24,205 nt of DNA from DATDPY01 sp964395765 (GCA_964395765.1 CAYNCU010000035.1:1-24205), one strand, 5' to 3'. Shown: positions 1 through 8,844, counted from the stretch's first letter. Notes: a model not told the origin generated them from the sequence alone. Program-made: numbers and translations.

Positions 1-215
1 GACCTAAAGTGATTCTCGCTGACGAACCTACCGGTAACCTGGATTCAGCCAATGGAGAAGAAGTTATGAAATTACTTGCTGAATTGAATGAAGAGGGTAC
101 CACGATTGTGATGGTAACTCACTCGCCCTATGATGCCAATTATTCTCACAGAATAATCAATCTATTCGACGGTAAAATAGTTACTGAAAACATAAAAGAA
201 CAATTCCATATTTAA
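1..215 (+). CDS. ABC transporter ATP-binding protein, C-terminal part (gene cut by window edge)
   Basis: Only the last 71 or so codons are visible, with the frame open to the left edge. They start at the Walker B region (VILADEPTGNLD: hydrophobic strand, catalytic Asp-Glu, then the D-loop) and contain the H-loop His in MVTHSPYDANYSHR. They end in the usual LFDGKIV tail. The DEPTGNLD form and the short tail are typical of the MacB/LolD/FtsE class, ATPases that power lipoprotein export, efflux or cell-division ABC systems at the inner membrane. Walker A and the signature motif lie outside the window, so the transported substrate cannot be told. The gene is followed 23 bp later by a strong terminator, so it is the last gene of its unit. 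Confidence 0.9.
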   Translation, partial: PKVILADEPTGNLDSANGEEVMKLLAELNEEGTTIVMVTHSPYDANYSHRIINLFDGKIVTENIKEQFHI

Positions 216-238
216 TTTTGTATTGATTCATTAATAAT

Positions 239-270
239 AAAGGTTAGCCCGATAAGGTTAACCTTTTTTT
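239..270 (+). terminator. Rho-independent terminator after the ABC ATPase gene
   Basis: A perfect 8-bp inverted repeat, AAAGGTTA (239-246) and TAACCTTT (259-266), encloses a 12-nt loop and runs into a T tract (264-270). It ends transcription of the ABC gene before the convergent gene at 358. Confidence 0.85.
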
Positions 271-357
271 ATAATTGATCATTCCACGATTTCAAAGGAA
301 ATGAAACCAAATGAATTTTGGAATTGGCAAACTATCCTTTTATGTTACTTGTTCGGC

Positions 358-1068
358 TCAATCGAAACAGAAAAGCTGATCAATAAAAATTCTCGGATAA
401 GTAACATCGTAAATTTCATTGCCCATACTCCAGGGCATTAATACCTCGTTTACTTCACTCTTTTTTAATTCTTTTTCAATTTTTGGGGTAATGTAGGCAA
501 AAGTATGATAGATCGTTTCATTATCCTGTTCATTGACCTCCCCTTTATCTGTGCGGTCCAGTGTAAGGGTTACGGTGGAATTATTTTTTAATTTAATGAG
601 CAGCTTTTTGCCCTCCTGAATGATGCCGTGATTATACAAACCGTATTTTGTCTGTAAAATATAATCCAGGTAGACAATTTTATTTTCTCCGACTTCCCCG
701 ATGGCAAGATCACAGTGCACATAATCATTATAATTACTCGTATTCTTCATTTTTTCATACCGGTGACTTATAAATGTCTCCTTTTTAAGCACGGACATTT
801 TTTGTGTGGAATCCGATTTTCTCTGGTCGATCTCATATCTGCATCCGTGATAACGACTGTTGTCGATTTGGTCCGTAGGGGCGAATTTCCAACTTCCGTC
901 ATCAAATAATATCACAATATCACCATCCTGAGTAGTCGCCAGTTTTTGAGCAGAGCTGATATGGTTTATAAGTAATAGGGGAAGAAAAAGGAATGGAAAA
1001 ATGAATGTTGATTTTTCCCTGATGCCGCTAATAAAAGCCTTAATACTTTTATCTATCCTATGTACCAC
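358..1068 (-). CDS. Secreted protein of unknown function (DUF3157-like N-terminus)
   Basis: A 236-residue protein. The N-terminus has a basic stretch, a long hydrophobic core (about residues 20-36) and a likely signal peptidase site at SSA/Q near residue 41, so it is probably exported. The mature N-terminus reads TTQDGDIVILFDDGSWKF. This DG...V.L.DDG.W motif recurs in small secreted Bacteroidota proteins annotated as DUF3157 or SH3-like; the rest matches nothing I recognise. The start is GTG: an in-frame TGA lies two codons upstream and no earlier ATG exists. An exact TATATTTG promoter element lies just upstream (1086-1093), giving a very short leader. The gene is convergent with the ABC ATPase gene. 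No catalytic motif is visible, so the function is unknown. Confidence 0.8.
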   Translation of the reverse strand: MVHRIDKSIKAFISGIREKSTFIFPFLFLPLLLINHISSAQKLATTQDGDIVILFDDGSWKFAPTDQIDNSRYHGCRYEIDQRKSDSTQKMSVLKKETFISHRYEKMKNTSNYNDYVHCDLAIGEVGENKIVYLDYILQTKYGLYNHGIIQEGKKLLIKLKNNSTVTLTLDRTDKGEVNEQDNETIYHTFAYITPKIEKELKKSEVNEVLMPWSMGNEIYDVTYPRIFIDQLFCFD

Positions 1069-1085
1069 TAATCATTATGGGGTTT

Positions 1086-1118
1086 CAAATATATAAAAAA
1101 AATAATGATAAATACAAA
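1086..1118 (-). promoter_or_regulatory. Bacteroidota-type promoter for the secreted protein gene
   Basis: On the minus strand, TTTG (1115-1118) is separated by 21 nt from TATATTTG (1086-1093), an exact match to the TAnnTTTG -7 consensus. Transcription would start near 1079, about 10 nt before the GTG start. Confidence 0.55.
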
Positions 1119-1192
1119 AAAATATTGAAATAATAATAAAGCTGCAATCGAGTCGAATTATTTTTATTTTATCGCTGAATAAATTAGAAATT

Positions 1193-2485
1193 TTATTGAT
1201 TCATTAATTCTTCTATTTCTTCTACTTCCACGGGAATATTTTTCATTAAATCATCAATTCCTTTATCCGTGATAACCACGTTATTTTCAATTCGAATTCC
1301 AAGGTTTTCTTCACGGATATAGATACCCGGCTCTACTGTAAATACCATCCCTTTTTGCATTTTTTTGTAGACACTGGCCACATCATGAACGTCAAGACCA
1401 AGATGATGGGATACGCCATGCATAAAGTATTTTTTATAGGCCGGATTAGCCGGATTTTGATTCTTGATATCGGTTTTACTGATAAGTTTTAAGCCGAGCA
1501 ATTCAGATTCCATAATTTTACTGACTTCCTTTTGATATTCCGGGATTATATTACCGGGCTTTAAAAGCTTGTAGGCTTCTCGCTGAACGCGTAATACAGC
1601 ATTATAAACCTCCTTTTGCCTTTTAGTGAATTTTCCATTTACCGGAATAGAACGGGTAAGGTCAGCATTATAATTGGCATATTCTGCCCCGACATCCAAA
1701 AGGATAATGTCTCCATCCCTACATTTTTGATTGTTTTCGATATAATGAAGAACACACGCATTGAACCCGGAAGCAATAATAGGAGCATAGGCAAATCCCG
1801 CTGACCGGTTTCGGGTGAATTCATGAATAAGCTCAGCTTCTATTTCATATTCGGTTACTCCCGGTTTTACAAATTCCAGCAGCCTTCTGAAGCCTTTTTC
1901 AGTAATATCAATCGCGGTTTGCAATAAATTAATTTCATATTTGGATTTGATGCATCGAAGTTCATATAGGAGAGGGGCGGATCGATGGTAATGATGAAGC
2001 GGATATTTGTCCATGCACCATTTCAGAAACCTTTTTTCACGGGTTTCAACTTCGGTAGTGGATCGCCGGATATGTTCATTGGTGCTCAGGTAAACATTTT
2101 CCGCTTCGGCCATGAGTGCGTTAAAGATCGGGTCAAACTGATCTAACCATTGAATATTCCTGATACCGGAAACGACGGAAGCTTCCTCCTTGGTATATTT
2201 ATGGCCTTCCCATATGGCAATATTTTCATTAGTTTCCCGCAGGAATAAAATTTCTTTCATGCCAGGATCGGGGTGATCCGGAAATAGTATCAAAATGGAC
2301 TCTTCCTGATCGATCCCGCTTAAGTAGAAAAGATTTGTGTTTTGCTTTAATAAAAAGTTTCCGTCTGCATTAGTGGGAAGAATATCATTCGAATTAAATA
2401 CAGCCAGGGAGCCTGGTAAAAGCTTCTTACAGAAATTTTTCCTGTTTAAAATAAATAGTTGCTTGTCAATCGGAAGGTATTTCAT
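1193..2485 (-). CDS. pepP: Xaa-Pro aminopeptidase (M24B, aminopeptidase P)
   Basis: A 430-residue cytosolic metallopeptidase that removes an N-terminal residue preceding proline. It has the two-domain layout of aminopeptidase P: an N-terminal creatinase-type domain (about 1-170) and a C-terminal pita-bread catalytic domain (about 180-425). All five dinuclear metal ligands are visible: D264 and D275 in LLDVGAEYANYNADLTR, H360 in HGVSHHLGLDVHD, E385 in VEPGIYI, and E400 in GIRIENN. Length is normal for the family. The ATG start is preceded by an exact TAATTTTG promoter element (2503-2510), back to back with the promoter of the M16 peptidase gene. No signal peptide is seen. Family assignment is firm; the natural substrates are unknown. 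Confidence 0.95.
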   Translation of the reverse strand: MKYLPIDKQLFILNRKNFCKKLLPGSLAVFNSNDILPTNADGNFLLKQNTNLFYLSGIDQEESILILFPDHPDPGMKEILFLRETNENIAIWEGHKYTKEEASVVSGIRNIQWLDQFDPIFNALMAEAENVYLSTNEHIRRSTTEVETREKRFLKWCMDKYPLHHYHRSAPLLYELRCIKSKYEINLLQTAIDITEKGFRRLLEFVKPGVTEYEIEAELIHEFTRNRSAGFAYAPIIASGFNACVLHYIENNQKCRDGDIILLDVGAEYANYNADLTRSIPVNGKFTKRQKEVYNAVLRVQREAYKLLKPGNIIPEYQKEVSKIMESELLGLKLISKTDIKNQNPANPAYKKYFMHGVSHHLGLDVHDVASVYKKMQKGMVFTVEPGIYIREENLGIRIENNVVITDKGIDDLMKNIPVEVEEIEELMNQ

Positions 2486-2502
2486 AATAGTAATGTATTT
2501 AA

Positions 2503-2533
2503 CAAAATTAAAATTACAGATTTATTTATCATA
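2503..2533 (-). promoter_or_regulatory. Promoter for pepP
   Basis: On the minus strand, TATG (2530-2533) is followed after 19 nt by TAATTTTG (2503-2510), an exact TAnnTTTG element. It lies 18 bp before the pepP start. The -33 box is imperfect. Confidence 0.55.
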
Positions 2534-2539
2534 AGAGCA

Positions 2540-2570
2540 TTACTGGCAAGGATTTTTCAGCCTATCTTTG
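2540..2570 (+). promoter_or_regulatory. Promoter for the M16 peptidase operon
   Basis: TTAC (2540-2543), a 19-nt spacer, then TATCTTTG (2563-2570), which is an exact TAnnTTTG element. Predicted transcription starts near 2577, leaving a leader of about 60 nt before the ATG at 2640. Its -33 box starts only 6 nt from that of the divergent pepP promoter. Confidence 0.55.
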
Positions 2571-2639
2571 AATTAACTTGGACAGATTTTTCATATGTCC
2601 TTTTCATGAAAGTCCGTAAATTTTAAATAAGTCCAGTGT

Positions 2640-3872
2640 ATGACAGATCATACTATTAAATTATTCGGTAACGGCATCAGGCTGGTTCACAAGAAGGTTA
2701 ATAATACAAAAATCATACATTGCGGGATTATTATGGATATTGGAAGTAGGGACGAACCTATTGAAATTCAGGGAATTACACATTTCTGGGAACATATGGC
2801 ATTCAAAGGAACGAAAACCAGGAACTCCTATAGGATTATCAATTCGCTCGAATCGGTGGGAGGAGATTTGAATGCATTTACAACCAAGGAAAAAATTTGT
2901 TTTCATGCCTCTGTGCTTAACGAATATTTTGAAAGAGCAATTGACCTTTTAACTGATATTGCCTTTCATTCAACCTTTCCTATAAAGGAAATTGAAAAGG
3001 AAAGAAAAGTTATCATCGATGAAATGATGATGTATGATGACCTTCCCGAGGATTCGATCCAGGATGATTTTGATACTACGCTCTTTCCACGGCATGCAAT
3101 CGGGAGAAATATATTGGGCAATTTAACTTCGGTTACCCATATAAAGCATAAGCATTTCAGGGATTTTATTCGAAACAAATTAAGCAACAACAAAATTGTA
3201 ATTTCGGTGGTTGGAAATATTGAAGAAGGTTTTTGCAGTAAAATAATTGAAAAATATATCCGTGGTTTACCTGCCATGAACGGAAGGAACGGCCGGGTTA
3301 AGCCGGTACCGGTAAGTAATTATAAAACAGTTCCCAAAAAAAATATATCCAGGTCTTATTGTGCTGTTGGATTCCCGGCTTATTCCATTAAAAACAGGAA
3401 CCGGCTTACCTTGTTCATGCTGACCAATTTGTTGGGCGGTCCTTCGATGAATTCACGCTTAAACATGGAATTAAGAGAACATCGGGCACTTGTATATTCC
3501 GTGGATGCGTCTTATATTCCTTATTCCGATATCGGTATTGTCGGAATTTATTTCGGTACAGATCCGGTGGCAATGGAAAAAAGTATTGACCTGGTTAAAA
3601 AAGAATTAAAAAAGATGAAGGAGATCAAGCTGGGGAAATTACAACTGCACCAGGCGAAGGAACAACTCGTGGGTCAGCTAGCCATGGCGGAAGAAAATAA
3701 TGTTAGTTTGATGATTATGTTGGGAAGGAGTATACTTGACCTGAACCGTGTGGATCCGCTTGAGGATATCATTAAAGAAATCCGTTCGGTTACTTCGGAA
3801 AAATTAATGCACATAGCCAATGAAGTTTTTAAGGAAAATAGGTTATGTCAGTTGATTTTTGAACCGGCCTGA
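2640..3872 (+). CDS. M16 family zinc metallopeptidase (processing-peptidase type)
   Basis: A 410-residue protein of the insulinase/mitochondrial-processing-peptidase family (PqqL/YmxG-like). The inverted zinc motif HxxEH is present as H48-F-W-E51-H52, and the third ligand Glu is E128 in KVIIDEMMMYDD, at the expected distance, so the enzyme should be catalytically competent. An N-terminal M16 half (1-190) is followed by the C-terminal half (about 195-400), with the usual LLGGPSMNSRLNMELREHRALVYSV segment. HFWEH replaces the more common HFLEH; the variable position is not catalytic. No signal peptide is visible, so it probably acts in the cytoplasm on small polypeptides. The gene heads a tight three-gene unit, ending 3 nt before the methyltransferase gene. 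Its ATG follows an exact TAnnTTTG promoter. Confidence 0.93.
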   Translation: MTDHTIKLFGNGIRLVHKKVNNTKIIHCGIIMDIGSRDEPIEIQGITHFWEHMAFKGTKTRNSYRIINSLESVGGDLNAFTTKEKICFHASVLNEYFERAIDLLTDIAFHSTFPIKEIEKERKVIIDEMMMYDDLPEDSIQDDFDTTLFPRHAIGRNILGNLTSVTHIKHKHFRDFIRNKLSNNKIVISVVGNIEEGFCSKIIEKYIRGLPAMNGRNGRVKPVPVSNYKTVPKKNISRSYCAVGFPAYSIKNRNRLTLFMLTNLLGGPSMNSRLNMELREHRALVYSVDASYIPYSDIGIVGIYFGTDPVAMEKSIDLVKKELKKMKEIKLGKLQLHQAKEQLVGQLAMAEENNVSLMIMLGRSILDLNRVDPLEDIIKEIRSVTSEKLMHIANEVFKENRLCQLIFEPA

Positions 3873-3875
3873 TCC

Positions 3876-4517
3876 ATGGAAATTATTACGAAAAAAATAT
3901 GGGATTATGTTGTCAATCATACCAGTGCCGAAACTGCACTGTTGAAGAGGATTAACCGGGAAACCCATGTAAACTACTTGTTTCCGCGAATGCTCAGCGG
4001 ACATTTTCAGGGTCGTATGTTAAGCCTTTTGAGTAAGATGATAAAACCTTCCTGTGTTCTGGAGATTGGCACTTATACGGGCTATTCAACTATTTGTCTT
4101 GCCGAAGGACTGCTTCCCGGTGGAAAAATTCACACCATTGAAATTAATATTGAACTGGAAGAGACCATCAATAAAAACTTTAAGGATGCAGGCATAAGTG
4201 ATAAAGTGTCACTCTATTTAGGCGATGCAATAGAAATTATCCCTCAACTGGACTTTGCCTGGGACCTTGTTTTTATCGATGCAGATAAGGTAAATTACAT
4301 CGTGTATTTTGAAATGATTTTAAAAAAACTGAAAAGCGGGGGATTTATTTTTGCTGATAATGTCCTTTGGGATGGGAAGGTGGTTGATAATTTCACTAAA
4401 GATAAAGAGGCGAAATTTTTGCAAAAATTTAATCAGTATATAATGGAGAATCGGGATACGGAAAATATTTTATTACCTGTGAGGGACGGGATCATGTTAA
4501 TAAGAAAAAAAACATGA
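3876..4517 (+). CDS. Class I SAM-dependent O-methyltransferase (catechol-OMT-like)
   Basis: A 213-residue cytosolic methyltransferase of the COMT/caffeoyl-CoA-OMT type (methyltransferase family 3). The SAM-binding motif I is VLEIGTYTGYS (61-71), followed by the acidic IEI ribose-binding strand (88-90). The divalent metal ligands typical of this family are present: D135 in FIDADKVNY, and D161-N162 in FADNVLWDGKV. Length is normal. It starts 3 nt after the M16 peptidase stop and its stop overlaps the transglycosylase start (ATGA), so the three genes are probably translated from one message. The acceptor substrate cannot be inferred; homologues methylate small catechols, and some have also been found to act on tRNA. 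Confidence 0.92.
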   Translation: MEIITKKIWDYVVNHTSAETALLKRINRETHVNYLFPRMLSGHFQGRMLSLLSKMIKPSCVLEIGTYTGYSTICLAEGLLPGGKIHTIEINIELEETINKNFKDAGISDKVSLYLGDAIEIIPQLDFAWDLVFIDADKVNYIVYFEMILKKLKSGGFIFADNVLWDGKVVDNFTKDKEAKFLQKFNQYIMENRDTENILLPVRDGIMLIRKKT

Positions 4518-6373
4518 AGCGGGTTCTGTTACCTGCCATATTGTTATACCTTCATTCAATTTTTGTTCTTGGCCAGGATATCGAGGTTCCCAGCCATATG
4601 GAATGCGTGGGTATCGATCTTCATTTTTCAGAGGCGTTAAGAAAGGAAATTCAATCGGAAGTCGATGCGCTGGCGGGTAATCCCAAATATTTTCAGATTA
4701 AGTTGAAACGGGCTCAGCAGTACTTTCCGATCATCGAAAGAATCCTTCGGGAAGAAAACGTCCCGGATGATATCAAATACCTCGCCTTACAGGAATCGGC
4801 CCTGATCGCCGATGCCGTGTCTTCCGCCAATGCAGTTGGGTTCTGGCAATTCAAAATACCGGCTGCACAAGAGGTAGGGCTTCAGATCAACCAGTTTGTG
4901 GATGAAAGAATGAATATTGTCGCATCGACCCGCGGAGCTGCAAAATACCTTAAATCGAATAATTTTTATTTCAATAACTGGATTTATGCGGTATTGTCAT
5001 ACAATACCGGAAGGGGCGGAGCGGATAACTACGTTAACCGGAAATATTTCGGCGCGAAAAGAATGGACCTGGGAAAAGAAACACATTGGTATGTCAGGAA
5101 ATTTATTGCTCATAAAATAGTTTTTGAAAATAAGATGAGACAGCTGGGCAGGCCGGAAATTACATTGTCCGAATTTACGCGGGGAGGAGGTAAAACCTTA
5201 AACCAGATCGCAAAAGAGTTCGATGTAGAACCCGATGAGCTTTCGTTATATAATAAATGGCTGAAATCTTCAAGAATTCCTGAAGGCAGGACCTATGCCG
5301 TCATTATTCCCGGTACCGGGAAGGAAAAATTGCTTGCTTCGAATAATCTTTCAACCAGAATAAATCCACAAAACAATCCCTCTCCCAATATGTCCGAGTA
5401 CCCTGTAATAAAACAAAAAAAGAACGATAATTCAAGAATCATAAAAATTAACGGGATCCCGGGTGTGATAGCAAAAGAAGATGAGGATAGCCGTAAACTA
5501 GCCTCCCTGGGAGCAATTTCCCTGGGTAAGTTTTTAAGTTATAACGATATGGATATTAGCAACCCTGTTATTGCGGGCCATGTATATTATTTTCGTCATA
5601 AACATAACAAAGCGAAGGAATATTTTCATACGGTTCTTCCCGGCCAAAGTTTGTGGCAGATTTCTCAGAAATACGGGATTAAACTCAGGAAATTATTGGC
5701 AAAAAACAGGATTGAAGGGGATAAGGATATCAAGCCAGGTATGGTATTATGGATTCGCTATATCCGCCCGAGGGATCAGGAAATTCAATATGTCCCGGTA
5801 CCTGAAAACCCGCAGCCTGAAATAGTGTTGAATCAGGCAGCGGTCAAGAAGGAAAAAACGTCTGCCCTTGTAGAAAAATCCGATTCAATACACATTGATA
5901 GTCTGGCTTCTGCAACATCCCCGATTGAAACAATACAAAGGGATACAGTCATTCTATCGCCTCCACCCATGCATAAGGATACGGTTGTAGCCATCACAGA
6001 TAAATCCGATTCGGTTATCGCTGAATTGCCTTTATTTCATCTTGTTCAGCAAGGGGAAACGGTTTATAGCCTATCCAGAAAATATAACATTTCGGTGGAT
6101 ACGCTCATGGCCCTCAATGATATTCCCGGGGATGCCAGCATAAGGATCGGACAGCAATTATACCTCAGGGAACCCCCTGCAGAGATAGAAACTTCGGCTG
6201 AAAAAATTCATAACCCGTCGGAACCTTACACGTTTTATGAAGTCCTCAAAGGCGATACCATGTACAATATTGCCCGTAAATTCAACGTTACCGTTGAAGA
6301 TATTCAGGAATGGAATAATAAGGCCTCATTCGAGTTGAAAATCGGCGAGTTTCTGAAGATATATAAACGATAG
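4514..6373 (+). CDS. mltD: Membrane-bound/periplasmic lytic murein transglycosylase with LysM repeats (MltD-like)
   Basis: A 619-residue cell-wall enzyme that would cleave the MurNAc-GlcNAc bond of peptidoglycan. A signal peptide (1-20, ending VLGQ) precedes a type-1 soluble-lytic-transglycosylase domain (about 65-200). Catalytic Glu is E94 in ALQESAL, followed by VGFWQF (108-113) and the YNTGRGG segment (163-169), all typical of MltD. The C-terminus carries peptidoglycan-binding LysM domains: a degenerate one at about 228-266 and three good ones at 371-414, 508-552 and 573-617. Low-complexity Ser/Pro/Thr linkers lie between them. Its ATG overlaps the methyltransferase stop by 4 nt. The signal has no lipobox Cys, so unlike E. 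coli MltD it is probably secreted and not a lipoprotein. The gene ends the operon. Confidence 0.93.
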   Translation: MKRVLLPAILLYLHSIFVLGQDIEVPSHMECVGIDLHFSEALRKEIQSEVDALAGNPKYFQIKLKRAQQYFPIIERILREENVPDDIKYLALQESALIADAVSSANAVGFWQFKIPAAQEVGLQINQFVDERMNIVASTRGAAKYLKSNNFYFNNWIYAVLSYNTGRGGADNYVNRKYFGAKRMDLGKETHWYVRKFIAHKIVFENKMRQLGRPEITLSEFTRGGGKTLNQIAKEFDVEPDELSLYNKWLKSSRIPEGRTYAVIIPGTGKEKLLASNNLSTRINPQNNPSPNMSEYPVIKQKKNDNSRIIKINGIPGVIAKEDEDSRKLASLGAISLGKFLSYNDMDISNPVIAGHVYYFRHKHNKAKEYFHTVLPGQSLWQISQKYGIKLRKLLAKNRIEGDKDIKPGMVLWIRYIRPRDQEIQYVPVPENPQPEIVLNQAAVKKEKTSALVEKSDSIHIDSLASATSPIETIQRDTVILSPPPMHKDTVVAITDKSDSVIAELPLFHLVQQGETVYSLSRKYNISVDTLMALNDIPGDASIRIGQQLYLREPPAEIETSAEKIHNPSEPYTFYEVLKGDTMYNIARKFNVTVEDIQEWNNKASFELKIGEFLKIYKR

Positions 6374-6439
6374 AACCGATTAATCATTTTTAATATTTTT
6401 TAAAAGATATTACATGCGTAGTAAATTTGATAATAATCA

Positions 6440-6470
6440 TTAGATGTGGCTTGCCCAATGCTTATATTTG
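6440..6470 (+). promoter_or_regulatory. Promoter for the response regulator gene
   Basis: TTAG (6440-6443), a 19-nt spacer, then TATATTTG (6463-6470), an exact TAnnTTTG -7 element. Transcription would start near 6477, leaving an unusually long leader of about 90 nt before the ATG at 6570. Confidence 0.55.
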
Positions 6471-6569
6471 TGTCGTAATAAAGCATAAGATTATTGACTT
6501 TTTCGTATATAAAAGCCTAAATTACCAGAAGAATTTACAATTTAACAGATCATAAGAGCCGGATTATAA

Positions 6570-6980
6570 ATGGGAAAGGATGCTAAGGATATCAATCTTG
6601 TAATGTTGGTTGATGATAATGATACTGATAATTTTATCAGTAGAAGGATTATCGAGATAACAAAATTTGCCAAGGATGTCATTATTAAAAATTCAGGGAA
6701 AAGCGCCCTGGAGTACCTGGAAGAAAATAAACTATCCCCGGGGACCCTGCCGGAACTGATTTTTCTTGATATCAATATGCCTATCGTTGACGGATTTGTT
6801 TTTCTGTATGAGTTTGAAAAATTTGAAGACGGGCTTAAAGACCGTTGCAAAGTAATTATTTTATCAAGTTCTGATAATAAAAGGGACATCGATAAAATCG
6901 TAAACAATGATCATGTAATAAAATTTATTACCAAGCCCCTGACAGAAAATGCCCTCGATGATGTCAGGCAGATAATTTGA
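6570..6980 (+). CDS. Single-domain response regulator (CheY/Rcp1-like receiver)
   Basis: A 136-residue protein that is a receiver domain and nothing else. The acidic pocket D15-D16 (MLVDDNDTD), phosphoacceptor D67 (FLDINMP), conserved hydroxyl S99/S100 (VIILSSSD) and K122 in the TKP turn are all present, so it should accept phosphate from a histidine kinase. With no output domain it must act by protein-protein contact, as CheY or Rcp1-type regulators do. No kinase is adjacent; the only kinase in the window is the MASE1 kinase at 13974-15746, and pairing them is speculation. It stands alone with its own promoter and converges on dnaX, 33 bp away. Confidence 0.93.
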   Translation: MGKDAKDINLVMLVDDNDTDNFISRRIIEITKFAKDVIIKNSGKSALEYLEENKLSPGTLPELIFLDINMPIVDGFVFLYEFEKFEDGLKDRCKVIILSSSDNKRDIDKIVNNDHVIKFITKPLTENALDDVRQII

Positions 6981-7013
6981 TACAGCCCGTGAGTTTTTTT
7001 ACTGAATTAATAA

Positions 7014-8717
7014 TTAGAATTCAGGATCCAGCCCAAGTTTGTTTTTCAATTTATTTAAGGTCGGATACTTTTTAGCCAGATACAAAAATTTATCCGTATT
7101 CGTATAAAGCTTTCGAACGGATTCACTTTTATTGTGTTTCGTCCCTATGGTTATGGTTTTGTTATTCAGGTTTTCGTGAAGGAATTTCAACAGGTCCTGT
7201 TTAAACCAATCCAGGATATCGTCTTCCACCATATTATTGATTTCAATAATAATCCTGTTGCCAGGCTCAAGCGTAAAATTCTTTTTCATTATATTGGCTT
7301 CCCGGTCTTTTCCTTCATCCATTAACACCTTCGTAAATTTTTCCCAGTTTTCCTTCAATTCTTGTGCTGAAAATTTCTTGTCTTCGGGCCCAGTCAACTG
7401 ACCCGGTATTTTCTTGGAGGTGTTGCTCTTTTTTCCGGAGACCTTGTCCCGTAAATCATCCATCTTCGGAATGCTCAATGTTTTTTTGGCGGATATTTCC
7501 CCGGAAGTTTTAACAGCCGTATTAACCTGATTGTCCGCACCAGAGTCTTTGTTGCCTGTTACTTCGTTTTCAGATGCAGGTTCTCGATCCCCATTTTCAG
7601 GGCTAGTTTTTTTTTTACTTTCCGTTTTCGATATGGGTTTCTCATTCAGGCGCAGGGCTGACTTGAGATAAGTTATTTTCATCAGGGCTATTTCAACATG
7701 CAAGCGCTGATTTTTACTGCTCTTGAAATTAAGGTCACATTGATGGGCAATATTAATGGCCGAAATAAGGAATGAATTGTCAACTGACAAGGTTTGCTGT
7801 AAATAACGGTCCTTCAGTCCTTCGGTCACTTCGAGAAGGTCGAGCGTTTCTTTGTCCTTGCAGATCAGGAGATTCCTGAAATGTTCTGCAAGGCCAATAA
7901 TAAAATTCTGACCGTCGAAGCCTTTTTTTATAATTTCGTCAAATATTAATAGGGCAGACGGAAGGTCTTCACGGGAAAATGAGTCGGTAATTTTGAAATA
8001 GTAATCATAATCGAGAATATGAAGATTATCGACCGTTAATTTGTAAGTCAATTTACTGCCGGCAGCATAGGTTACCAGTAAATCGAACAGGGAGAGCGCA
8101 TCCCTTAAAGCTCCTTCCGATTTTTGAGCCATCAGGTGTATGGCTTCCGGCTCAACATCAATATTTTCACGGATGGCAATTTTATACAGGTGATCGGCAA
8201 TATCCTGGACCGATATTCTGTTAAAATCAAATATCTGGCATCGTGAAAGAATGGTAGGCAAAACCTTATGTTTTTCCGTTGTGGCGAGAATAAAAATTGA
8301 ATAGGAAGGGGGCTCTTCCAGGGTTTTAAGGAAAGCATTAAATGCCTGGGTAGATAGCATGTGAACCTCGTCAATAATATATACTTTGTATTTACCGTAT
8401 TGCGGAGGAAACCTGACCTGGTCGATCAGATTCCGGATATCATCAACCGAATTGTTGGAGGCGGCGTCCAATTCATAAATATTGAGCGCTGCCGAGGGAC
8501 CCAGAACAATTTTTTTATCAAAGCCATTGATGAGCCGTGCCACAATCCTGGCGCAGGTTGTTTTACCTACCCCTCTGGGACCGCAAAACAACAAGGCCTG
8601 GGCCAATTGTTCATTGTCAATGGCATTTTTAAGAGTAGTAGTTATATGGTCCTGCCCGATCACTTCATCGAAATCCGAAGGTCGGTATTTCCTCGCTGAA
8701 ACCATGTAATTTCCCAT
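7014..8717 (-). CDS. dnaX: DNA polymerase III subunit gamma/tau (clamp loader)
   Basis: A 567-residue AAA+ ATPase of the replicative clamp loader. Walker A is G46-PRGVGKT-53, Walker B IIDEVH (114-119), sensor 1 ILATTE (143-148) and the SRC arginine-finger motif is at 158-160. The N-terminus, VSARKYRPSDFDEVIGQ, is the classic DnaX start, and the ATG four codons upstream gives the MxNxxVSARKYRP form usual in Bacteroidota. Domain III follows to about residue 360, then a Lys/Ser/Glu-rich linker (about 360-440) and a C-terminal tau-like domain (about 455-567). The zinc-binding Cys cluster that normally sits between Walker A and the ELDAASNNSVDDIR motif is missing: residues 61-79 contain no Cys. 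No obvious slippery A-tract frameshift site stands out. Confidence 0.96.
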   Translation of the reverse strand: MGNYMVSARKYRPSDFDEVIGQDHITTTLKNAIDNEQLAQALLFCGPRGVGKTTCARIVARLINGFDKKIVLGPSAALNIYELDAASNNSVDDIRNLIDQVRFPPQYGKYKVYIIDEVHMLSTQAFNAFLKTLEEPPSYSIFILATTEKHKVLPTILSRCQIFDFNRISVQDIADHLYKIAIRENIDVEPEAIHLMAQKSEGALRDALSLFDLLVTYAAGSKLTYKLTVDNLHILDYDYYFKITDSFSREDLPSALLIFDEIIKKGFDGQNFIIGLAEHFRNLLICKDKETLDLLEVTEGLKDRYLQQTLSVDNSFLISAINIAHQCDLNFKSSKNQRLHVEIALMKITYLKSALRLNEKPISKTESKKKTSPENGDREPASENEVTGNKDSGADNQVNTAVKTSGEISAKKTLSIPKMDDLRDKVSGKKSNTSKKIPGQLTGPEDKKFSAQELKENWEKFTKVLMDEGKDREANIMKKNFTLEPGNRIIIEINNMVEDDILDWFKQDLLKFLHENLNNKTITIGTKHNKSESVRKLYTNTDKFLYLAKKYPTLNKLKNKLGLDPEF

Positions 8718-8811
8718 AACCCCAAAATAGTAACTTTAATCCGGTTATTAAAACCCCGTCCTAATAAAAATATAATAAGCCTCTGGGGAAAATTAAACCG
8801 GGGAACTTTTT

Positions 8812-8819
8812 TAACTTTG
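8812..8819 (+). promoter_or_regulatory. Promoter -7 element for ssrA
   Basis: TAACTTTG is an exact TAnnTTTG element lying 25 bp before the mature tmRNA 5' end. This fits a short 5' leader removed by RNase P. No convincing -33 box is seen at the usual spacing. Confidence 0.5.
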
Positions 8820-8844
8820 TACCGTAATAGTAATTTGAATACCT

